A model generated the notes under the pieces. That model made no database searches and was not told the origin of the DNA. It saw only the letters and a program-made list of their open reading frames with translations. Made by a program: the position numbers and the translations under genes. Positions 57,172-64,000 of a stretch of DNA of 64,000 bases are shown one piece after another. Every line of letters starts with the position of its first letter. The stretch's first letter is position 1. This stretch comes from Pseudoxanthomonas sp. PXM02 (GTDB lineage: Bacteria; Pseudomonadota; Gammaproteobacteria; Xanthomonadales; Xanthomonadaceae): contig NZ_JACVAK010000001.1 in NCBI RefSeq assembly GCF_014851805.1, forward strand, positions 1,488,001-1,552,000, written 5' to 3'.

Positions 57172-57372
57172 TCATGCCACGCCGTGGCGCTCGCGGATCA
57201 CCTGCAGGCGTTCGCGGTAGTACAGCGCATCCGCGGCCTTTTCGGGCGGATGGTCCGCCAGCCAATCGACCGCGTCGCGCAGGATCGCGGTCTTGTCGGC
57301 TTCCGGGGCTTCGAGTGCGGTATCGACGCGGTCAAGTTGCAGGATGACGGCCTCGCGGGTGGTCTGGGTCAT
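57172..57372 (-). CDS. small helical hypothetical protein
   Basis: 66 residues, with GGAG 7 bases before the ATG. Charged and helical throughout (AVILQLDRVDTALEAPEADKTAILRD), ending RERLQVIRERHGVA. No signal peptide. Family and function unknown. The short gap to the secreted DUF11 gene downstream (57373-57428) contains nothing recognisable. Confidence 0.65.
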   Translation of the reverse strand: MTQTTREAVILQLDRVDTALEAPEADKTAILRDAVDWLADHPPEKAADALYYRERLQVIRERHGVA

Positions 57373-57428
57373 GGCACGACTCCGTGTTGGAAGGTCGCCA
57401 GCCTATCCGCGCCGATGTGTTCGCCCTG

Positions 57429-60400
57429 TTATGGCGTGCCGCTGGCACTGACGGTGCATTGCACGACGACGTTCACCTGCCCGCCGACCGGCAGGCTGGG
57501 AATCGTGATGCCGGCGCCGAGCAGGTCCGCCACCGGTACCGCCGGTGCCGGGCAACTTGCACCACCCGTCGCGGTACAACTGGCGGTCGTACTGGGAACG
57601 GTGCATGTCTGGCCCGCGCCCGGCGCGTCTGTCAGTACGGCGTTCGTGGCAGCGGCGGTACCGGCGTTGCTCACCACGATGGTGTAGGTCACCACCCCGC
57701 CAGTCACGACTGAGCCCGGCGATGCGGTCTTCAGCACCTGGATGTCGGTCTGTTGCAGGGTATTGGTGAACGTACACACGATGTTCGCGCCCAGCGCCGT
57801 CGCCGCGGCATCGAGCGTCACGGTGCGATTGGCCAGGTCGGGCGTGGCGGTGCCGCCGGCGCCGAGTCCCGTGCACACGATGTCCGTTACCCGATACGTC
57901 GCCGGTGTGGTCGCTTCGGTAATCGTCGTGAGGGTGCCCGGCGCACCCAGCGCCTGGGTCGCGCCACTCACCGGGCTACCGGCAACCGTCGTGGTCAAGG
58001 TTTGCGCGACCACGCCATTGGTGCCGGTGAAACCGAAGCTGTCCACGCCGCCCAGGCTGATCTTGTAGATTGACAGCTGCGGTGCGGACTGGTCCACATC
58101 GCTGGCAGTGTTGTTGGCGGCATTGGTGTCGTTGATCGTGCTCGGCAGCGTGATGGTGACCGTATTGGACAGGGCACCCGTGAAGGTGGTCGGCACCGTC
58201 AACGTGACCAGATAGGTCGCCACGGCACCCGGCGGCAGGTCCAGCCCGGTGTCGTTGAGTGCGCCGGTACCGCTGGTTGCGCCGCAACGCGAACCGCCGG
58301 ACGTGTTGGTGCAGGTCCAGCTCACCGTCGACGCATCGATGCCTGCGGGAACCGGGTCGCTGACCGTGATGTTCTGCGCGCCGAAGGAGCCATTGAGGTT
58401 GGTCACCACGATGCTGTAGGTGCGCGTCTCGCCGGGCACGAACGTGTCAGTCGGCAAATCGTTCGGGCCCGACGCGGGTGTGTTGGTCTTGGTCATCGAA
58501 AGGTCGGCGTTGAACTGGATGCTCGCGCCGGCACAGTTGGCGCCGTCGGCATAGTTTGCCGTTGGCATGGTGCTCACCACCGTCGGAGCGCCCGATACCG
58601 GGTCCATGGCGTAGATCGTGCTGCTGCTGCTGGCGAACAGGCCGTTGCTGTAGCCCCACATCGCGACGGCGACGGTGAGCGGCAACGGGGAGCCGATCGT
58701 CGTCACCGCCCCTGTCGTCGGATTGATGCTGATCAACTCGCCGAGAACGCTGTCGACGCCCCAGAGCAACCCGTTGTACCAGGCCATGTCCGCCGAATTG
58801 ATGCCGCCCCGGCTCAACGGGACAAGCGTGGCTACCCGGGTGGTAAGGTTGATGCGGTACATGTTGCTTCCGCCGTTGAGGGCATCCAGAACGTAGTAGT
58901 CCCCTGTCGGCGAAATGACACCGTTGTGGTAGCTGGACACCGGCAGTCCCGTGACGACCCCCAGATTGATGGCGCTGCCATTCGCACCGATCCGGATCAG
59001 CTCGTTGCCGCTGGCGCCGCCCCACTCGATGCCGTAGATATAGTTGTCCAGCGGGTTGTAGCCCACGCCTTGGCGCGGGATGCTCGATCCGAGACCGGTA
59101 AAAGTGAACGGTGCGCTGGCGTAGTCCACGTTGTACAGCGTAGTCGACGTCAATGCAGTGTTGGTCTGATCCAGGAACATGCGCGCATCGCAGGTGCCGA
59201 AATTCGGTAGCGACCATGCATTTTCGAAAGTGCACGTCAGATCATCGCCTGCCACTGGCGTCACACTGAACGTGGTCCCACTGCCGCTCGGCGTTTGCCC
59301 GCCTGTACGCGTGTTGGTGCAGCGGTAGGTCGTGGTGTAGTTCGCCAGCGCTGTCGTGCCTGCGGCGGCTTCCCTGAGGGTGTAAGCAGTGCCCGGCGTC
59401 GCATTGAGGTGGGTCAACGTGCCGGTGGCCGTTGAGCCGGTGCCTGTGGTCGTCACGGCTGCCGGCGCGCCCGTGCCGGTCATCGACAGGGTGAACTGGT
59501 CGCCTGACAGCACGCGACCGCTGGGCAGCGCTTTCTGCAACCGCAGGATGGAGGTTTCATTGCTCAGCGTACACGTCACCTGCGTTCCGGGTGGAATCGC
59601 GCTGAGCTGCGCGATGGGTACGGTGGCGGTGCCGCCGATGGTTCCGGTCACGCCTTGGTCGCATTGCACACCGGTCAGCCTGTAACCCGCCGCCAAAGCG
59701 GATTCGGTGACCGTCACCGGATTCGCCATCACCAATGCAGGCTGCACGCCGGCGGTGGCGGTATCCGAATCCGGCATCACCACCGGCGTGGTACCCGTCG
59801 TGTTCATGGCCAGCGACCCATTCTGGTTGCCCGCCGTTACATGGTTGGTGTCCAGATTGGTGGTGGTGAAGGCGAAGTTTCCGGCCCCATTGGGCGTGCT
59901 CTTGCGCAGGCACAACGTCCTGTCGTCGACATTGACGTTGCGCACATAGAAATCGTCGGTGGCGCCACCTGCGAATCCATTCTCCATCCGCTGCACGCCC
60001 ACCACGAGATTGCCGGTCTGCGCGATGCTGTCGGGAAGCTGGATGCGGATCGTGGCCCAGACGAACTGGACGGGAGCGGTAAGCGCCGTCGGCGCGGGGA
60101 TCGCGCCGGACAGTAGCGTCGCGCCATTCAAGGCGGACACTGACGAACCGGCCGTTGGGCCAGGTATCGGCGTACTGGCAGCACTCACATAGGGCGCCGT
60201 GAGGACTTGCGCATATTGAACACCGTTGTAGCTCAACACCAGGCGCGCCTGGTTGCCGTCCGAGTCATTTCCGCCCAGGGAATCGTCTGCATTATTCCAG
60301 GCCACGTCGAAGCTGAGCACCGCACCGCCGGAAACGCGATTGATGGCCTGTGTGAATGTATTGAACGCGGTAGGTACCGTTACCGTCACGCCGCCCTGGT

Positions 60401-60644
60401 CGTTCGAATGTTGCGCACTCTGTGAACCCAAGGCATTGACAGTCCAGGCACCGGAAGCAGGCGCAAGTGTCCAGCTAGTGAAGCTGTTCGCCAACGCCGG
60501 GTTGGCGACACGCTGGCCGACAGCCGTGCAGGTCTGGGCAAATGCATGCGGCGTCACGGGAAAGCACAGCAACGCCATCAGCCAGAGCAACGCTTTTCGG
60601 CTGACACCGGCACACTGCCGCGGGTTGATTGCCAGTTTCTTCAT
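57429..60644 (-). CDS. secreted DUF11/prealbumin-repeat protein with DUF6923-like propeller
   Basis: 1071 residues from ATG 60644. The signal peptide ends near HAFAQ (36). Regions in order: a beta-sandwich with DFYVRNVNVDDRTLC (37-245); prealbumin-like domains (245-362 and 364-476); a DUF6923-like propeller (about 483-712; VGYNPLDNYIYGIEW, DYYVLDALNGGSNMYRI); DUF11 domain 1 (712-850); a prealbumin-like domain (856-963); DUF11 domain 2 (966-1071). It stops exactly at the end of that domain with no membrane anchor. It is extracellular or surface-bound and probably adhesive or matrix-like. The 526 bases upstream (60645-61170) hold only a small direct repeat (GCGGAGGAC) and a hairpin at 61128-61143. 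Confidence 0.85.
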   Translation of the reverse strand: MKKLAINPRQCAGVSRKALLWLMALLCFPVTPHAFAQTCTAVGQRVANPALANSFTSWTLAPASGAWTVNALGSQSAQHSNDQGGVTVTVPTAFNTFTQAINRVSGGAVLSFDVAWNNADDSLGGNDSDGNQARLVLSYNGVQYAQVLTAPYVSAASTPIPGPTAGSSVSALNGATLLSGAIPAPTALTAPVQFVWATIRIQLPDSIAQTGNLVVGVQRMENGFAGGATDDFYVRNVNVDDRTLCLRKSTPNGAGNFAFTTTNLDTNHVTAGNQNGSLAMNTTGTTPVVMPDSDTATAGVQPALVMANPVTVTESALAAGYRLTGVQCDQGVTGTIGGTATVPIAQLSAIPPGTQVTCTLSNETSILRLQKALPSGRVLSGDQFTLSMTGTGAPAAVTTTGTGSTATGTLTHLNATPGTAYTLREAAAGTTALANYTTTYRCTNTRTGGQTPSGSGTTFSVTPVAGDDLTCTFENAWSLPNFGTCDARMFLDQTNTALTSTTLYNVDYASAPFTFTGLGSSIPRQGVGYNPLDNYIYGIEWGGASGNELIRIGANGSAINLGVVTGLPVSSYHNGVISPTGDYYVLDALNGGSNMYRINLTTRVATLVPLSRGGINSADMAWYNGLLWGVDSVLGELISINPTTGAVTTIGSPLPLTVAVAMWGYSNGLFASSSSTIYAMDPVSGAPTVVSTMPTANYADGANCAGASIQFNADLSMTKTNTPASGPNDLPTDTFVPGETRTYSIVVTNLNGSFGAQNITVSDPVPAGIDASTVSWTCTNTSGGSRCGATSGTGALNDTGLDLPPGAVATYLVTLTVPTTFTGALSNTVTITLPSTINDTNAANNTASDVDQSAPQLSIYKISLGGVDSFGFTGTNGVVAQTLTTTVAGSPVSGATQALGAPGTLTTITEATTPATYRVTDIVCTGLGAGGTATPDLANRTVTLDAAATALGANIVCTFTNTLQQTDIQVLKTASPGSVVTGGVVTYTIVVSNAGTAAATNAVLTDAPGAGQTCTVPSTTASCTATGGASCPAPAVPVADLLGAGITIPSLPVGGQVNVVVQCTVSASGTP

Positions 60645-61170
60645 GCTGATCGAGCCCGTGTGGAATCCAAATTCGATACGCTTGGAATCTCGTTGGCATC
60701 CGCCTGCGTGCCCCGGCCCAACAGCAGAAGCAACGTCAAGCGGACAGGCACATGCAGGCGGATCGATGTTCGACCTCGCCTGATCATGCGCAGGGTTCGG
60801 ACAGCGCGCGCAGTGGCGAACGTGCAACCGGCCCGTCAACCGTAACGTCGTCGTGCGTGCTGATGTCCATCTTGTTCCCCGAAGTACGATCGACGGCGCC
60901 TGCGCCTCTTCGCATCACGCGGAGGACGCGGAGGACGCGGGGGTCGCTGACCATGGCGTCGACAGGTCAGCAGCGGCATCTTCCCCACTCGACTGGGATG
61001 TTCGCGCCAACGCTCTCAGGCAGGACATCCGCTGGTCCGAGACGTGACAGTGTCAACAGAACCGAGTCGGGGAAACGCAGCTATCCAGCGCAGCTGGACA
61101 GCCGCGCGCAGGTATGCCCCGCTGCGTGCGGTCCGCAGACCGCAGTCTCTTGTGAGATGACTTGCTGGCG

Positions 61171-62868
61171 TCAGGGCGTCCCGCTGGCTGTGACCAGACA
61201 CTGCAACGCGACGGTGACTTGCCCACCGACCGGCAAACTCGGAATCGTGATGCCCGCGCCCAGCAGGCTGCTCACCGATACCGTCGGCGACGGACAGCTG
61301 GCACCGCCCGTAGCGGAACATGTGGCGGTCGTGCTCGGCACCGTGCAGTTCTGCCCGGCGCCGGCCGAGTCGGTGAGCAGTACGTTGGTCGCATCGGTGG
61401 GTCCGTTGTTGGTCACCGCCAGCGTGTACCCCACCACGTCACCGTTCGCCACCGGATCCGCCGACGCGGTCTTCACCACCCTGATATCCGTCTGCACGGT
61501 GTTGGTTACGGTACACGTCAGTCGGGCACCGGAAACGATCGCGCTGTCAGGCAACGCGATCGCGCCCGTCGCCGGATCGGCCGTGACCGCCACGGCGACA
61601 TTGGACGCATTGACGCACGACACGTTGGTCATGGCCCAGTTCGGGGAAAGGGTTTCCGTAATCCCGGTGGCGGTGTTGAACCGAGTCAGGTTGTAGGCCG
61701 CACCGGCAGGATTGGTGGCGGCCGACGTGGTCAGCGTCAGGCTGGTGGGAAGGCCGTTGGTGCCGCCGGTAAAATCGAAGCTCGCGTGCCCGCCCACACT
61801 CTGCTTGCGCAGGATCACGCAGGCCGGGATCGTGGCGTTGATGGCGGTGTTCGCGGCCGACACGATCTGCGCCGCGCTGAAGGTAGAGGAATAGGTGGCC
61901 AGGCGCGGTGCGCCCGTGTCGTATGCCTGCGTGGAGGCTTGTACTGAGTGAGTCGTGTCGTACTCGGTGCTGCTTCCCCCCTTGCTGGACATCGCTCCCA
62001 ACGACCTCCTCGGAGCGAGCGTGGCGGTGGTGTCGTTGATCCCCACACCTACTATCAGGGCATCACGTACATTCTTGAAGTAGTTGGTGTAGTAGTAATA
62101 GCCCAATGTCGGCAGTTCACTGGCGGCAGGCTCCCGCATCATCCAGACGTTGCTGGCATCGGTCATGTGGATGATCATCAAGGGCTGAACGGGCGCAACC
62201 AGGCCCACCGTGGCGGCATTGGAACTGTCGGTGCCCCCCGTTCCACCGCCCAGGTAGAGATTCGTGTTCAGTCGCTTGTAGGCATCCTGCGCGTTGTCGT
62301 TTGGAATGGCGGTGACGAAGTTGGGGCCGCCACAGTTGTTCCGATGCAGGAAGTCGCCAACCGAGTTGTTGCCGAACGAGCGGCACACCCGATTGGACGC
62401 ACTGTTGTTGCCGGCATAGGCGAAGCTGGACGCGGTCGTGTACCACCCGCCGTTCGCGCCCACCGCCGTAGCAAGATCGATACGGCAACCATCCCGCGAG
62501 TCCACGCCAGTACATGACCAGTTGACCACGGCCAGCCGGTAGCCGGGCCGGCTGAGGATGGAGGTCGCCACGCTCGCAATGGCCTGCTGCGCCCCGTCAA
62601 ATTCTTCATTGGTGATCGAGCCGGAGTTGTCCAGAAACAGGATCACGTCCCTGCTGGGCGCCGCTGGGCAGGTCTGAGCGTGAACGCTCGCCGTCGCTGA
62701 CAGCAGAACAGCGAGAAGCGTGCCACTCACCAGCGGCAGCGACGACGTGCCGTTGTTTTCACCCGTCGCATGCCCGATGGCGCTTCCTGTTCCGCGAGTA
62801 CGCGCGCGCCGATCAAACATCCCGCAGGCGAATGCGCGGAGGCGCGCCTGACAATTCCGATAACCCAT
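61171..62868 (-). CDS. secreted vWA-domain protein with DUF11 C-terminus
   Basis: 565 residues from ATG 62868 (GGAG before it). The hydrophobic signal stretch (VSGTLLAVLLSATASVHAQ) sits only at about residues 47-65, after a basic 45-residue extension, so the signal is of the extended type or the true start lies further in. A von Willebrand A domain (about 70-330) has the metal site DNSGS (80-84). A prealbumin-like segment follows (VILRKQSVGGHASFDFTGG), then one DUF11 domain ending in SASGTP-like ASGTP. That final domain is about 75% identical to the last domain of the protein at 57429. It is probably an extracellular adhesion or matrix protein. Confidence 0.83.
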   Translation of the reverse strand: MGYRNCQARLRAFACGMFDRRARTRGTGSAIGHATGENNGTSSLPLVSGTLLAVLLSATASVHAQTCPAAPSRDVILFLDNSGSITNEEFDGAQQAIASVATSILSRPGYRLAVVNWSCTGVDSRDGCRIDLATAVGANGGWYTTASSFAYAGNNSASNRVCRSFGNNSVGDFLHRNNCGGPNFVTAIPNDNAQDAYKRLNTNLYLGGGTGGTDSSNAATVGLVAPVQPLMIIHMTDASNVWMMREPAASELPTLGYYYYTNYFKNVRDALIVGVGINDTTATLAPRRSLGAMSSKGGSSTEYDTTHSVQASTQAYDTGAPRLATYSSTFSAAQIVSAANTAINATIPACVILRKQSVGGHASFDFTGGTNGLPTSLTLTTSAATNPAGAAYNLTRFNTATGITETLSPNWAMTNVSCVNASNVAVAVTADPATGAIALPDSAIVSGARLTCTVTNTVQTDIRVVKTASADPVANGDVVGYTLAVTNNGPTDATNVLLTDSAGAGQNCTVPSTTATCSATGGASCPSPTVSVSSLLGAGITIPSLPVGGQVTVALQCLVTASGTP

Positions 62869-63216
62869 GTTCTTCTCCACGTTTCAGTTCGATCCCGCAT
62901 ATGACCGTGCCTCAGCACGCGTGCCACGACAGACGTGGACACGCCCTCTGCGGACGTCATCGCCACTCCAGGGATCGCGTTCCCCGACCGGTGCGCGGTG
63001 CTTCAGGACATCGGCAGCCATGCCGACGAGCCCGCACCCAGCCAGATGCACACCAGCACATTTCGCAGTGCCTGCCCGCTAGGGGACAGCCTGTTGCTGA
63101 CATTCGTCACAGGAAGAGGCGGAAGCACGGGCGCGTGTGGCGCACCTCTACTGTGAGGTGTCCGGTGATCAGCCACGTTGCGCACTGAGCAGCAGGCATA
63201 CATCCATATGCGCGCA

Positions 63217-63243
63217 AAAGAAAAAGGCAGGCTTGCGCCTGCC
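63217..63243 (-). terminator. Rho-independent terminator of the third DUF11-type gene
   Basis: GGCAGGC (63226-63232), loop TTGC and GCCTGCC (63237-63243). On the minus strand it is followed by TTTTTCTTTT. It lies 27 bases past the stop at 63270. The rest of the gap 62869-63269 holds nothing else I can support. Confidence 0.82.
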
Positions 63244-63269
63244 CCTCTCTGCCAATCCGCGATGAGCTG

Positions 63270-64000
63270 TCAGTCCGCGGTACAGCGCACCGCGAACGCG
63301 ATGCGCCCGCCTGGCGGCAACAGGGGAATCGCAGTACCGCCCGTGCCCAGCAGATCGCCCGGCGTTGCGGGGCAGGTGCCGCCGCCGCTCGGCGTGCAGC
63401 CCGTCACCATGCACGCGCTCAGTCCGGTCCCGGGCACATCGCGCACCACGGTGCCGTCGCCCGCCACGGTGCCGCTCAGATGCGCCACGGTCACGGTGTA
63501 GTCGATGATGTCCCCCTGCACGACCTGGCTGACGGCGCTGGTCTTGTTCACGGCGATGTCGACCGTGCGCGGCGTGTTGACGAAGGTGCAGGTGAGCTCA
63601 TCGCCTGCGACCGGCGTGACCTGGAAACTGCGTCCCTGTCCCGGCGTCACGTCGGTGGTGCCGGTGATGCTGTTCACGCAGCTGTAGCTTGTGTCATACA
63701 CGGCCAGGTTGGCCACGGGCGTGCCGGCGGCACTTTCCGACAGCGTGTATGTGGTACCTGCGGTCGCGACGAACGTGCTGGTCGACACCGTGGTGGCGGT
63801 GCCGCTGGTGGTTGCGCTGGGGCCTCCGTTGTCGATGGCGACGGTGAACTGGTCGGTCGCCACCGCGCGCCCGGCGATGGTCTTCACCAGCGTCAGCCGC
63901 GGCGGCGCCTGCACGCGCAACTCGGTGATGTTGGTGCTGTCGTTGAACACCTCGCCGCTGGCCGCGCCGGTGTAACGCACCTGCGCCGAGTTGCGGACCA
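63270..64000 (-). CDS. secreted prealbumin/DUF11-type repeat protein (C-terminal part)
   Basis: The frame is open to the right edge, so the N-terminus lies outside the window; an apparent GTG at 63980 is internal. The visible 242 residues hold a prealbumin-like domain (LTLVKTIAGRAVATDQFTVAI, YDTSYSCVNSITG, SFQVTPVAGDELTCTF) and a last DUF11-like domain (DIAVNKTSAVSQVVQGDIIDYTV) ending LLPPGGRIAFAVRCTAD. The VTPVAGD-LTCTF block recurs in the protein at 57429, so the three genes share building blocks. Probably secreted. Confidence 0.75.
   Translation of the reverse strand, partial: VRNSAQVRYTGAASGEVFNDSTNITELRVQAPPRLTLVKTIAGRAVATDQFTVAIDNGGPSATTSGTATTVSTSTFVATAGTTYTLSESAAGTPVANLAVYDTSYSCVNSITGTTDVTPGQGRSFQVTPVAGDELTCTFVNTPRTVDIAVNKTSAVSQVVQGDIIDYTVTVAHLSGTVAGDGTVVRDVPGTGLSACMVTGCTPSGGGTCPATPGDLLGTGGTAIPLLPPGGRIAFAVRCTAD

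Noticed and set aside
60901..60960. Short direct repeat of GCGGAGGAC as a possible tandem-repeat locus
   Set aside because: Only two to three imperfect units are present; nothing suggests an array or CRISPR.
61128..61143. GCGGTC/GACCGC hairpin after the vWA gene as a terminator
   Set aside because: No T-run follows on the minus strand, so it is not a convincing Rho-independent terminator.
60752..61696. 314-codon plus-strand frame over the gap and the vWA gene
   Set aside because: Its second half is antisense to a clear DUF11 domain. The first half has no ribosome site, signal or family resemblance.

Overview
The window is about 64 kb of a high-GC gammaproteobacterial chromosome. It is most like the Xanthomonadaceae/Lysobacteraceae, near Pseudoxanthomonas or Stenotrophomonas. 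The clues are a DUF3247-type gene, an X6-type ECF sigma factor with a matching Ser/Thr kinase family, paired REP-like repeats built on GCGAC-GTAA-GTCGC, and the gene content. No rRNA, tRNA, CRISPR array, complete insertion sequence or prophage was seen. These assignments come from reading the sequence; no database was searched.

Layout. 0-2.5 kb: 3' part of a proton-pumping pyrophosphatase with a fused OmpA-like tail, then a lipoprotein. 2.7-12.2 kb: a LysR regulator divergent from a MexEF-OprN-like RND efflux operon that includes two short-chain dehydrogenases, followed by a PagL-type lipid A deacylase. 13-19 kb: lipocalin, BON protein, Gfo/Idh/MocA oxidoreductase, and a soxR-HAD unit divergent from an FMN reductase/ABC exporter pair across a textbook SoxR operator. 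19-30.7 kb: mostly metabolic and small conserved genes (PQQ-type sugar dehydrogenase, DJ-1/PfpI, short 6-phosphogluconate dehydrogenase, alpha/beta hydrolases, YfcH, GNAT, receiver protein, YjbR) and a PhnB-like gene with an ECF42-like sigma factor.

30.7-37.6 kb is the most unusual segment. A trypsin-like protease fused to an EndA/NucA-type nuclease is followed 24 nt later by a 1092-residue protein with a large exported domain and about ten membrane spans. Both are divergent from a patatin-like lipase, and an operator-like palindrome lies between them. The set combines protease, nuclease, lipase and membrane sensor activities and looks like a candidate biological-conflict (defence) locus.

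37.6-46.6 kb: DUF1993, apt, an isolated IS5-type transposase N-domain, an X6 sigma factor followed by a short ORF resembling only the N-terminus of its kinase partner, OB-fold and exported proteins, and a short MscS-like channel. 44-55.8 kb: two chemoreceptors with predicted FliA (sigma-28) promoters flanking an EAL-CBS-GGDEF protein, an MFS exporter, and a Ser/Thr kinase with a TPR-like tail. 55.8-64 kb: a GH2-type TIM-barrel protein and three consecutive same-strand secreted DUF11/prealbumin-repeat proteins (one with a vWA domain, one cut by the window edge).
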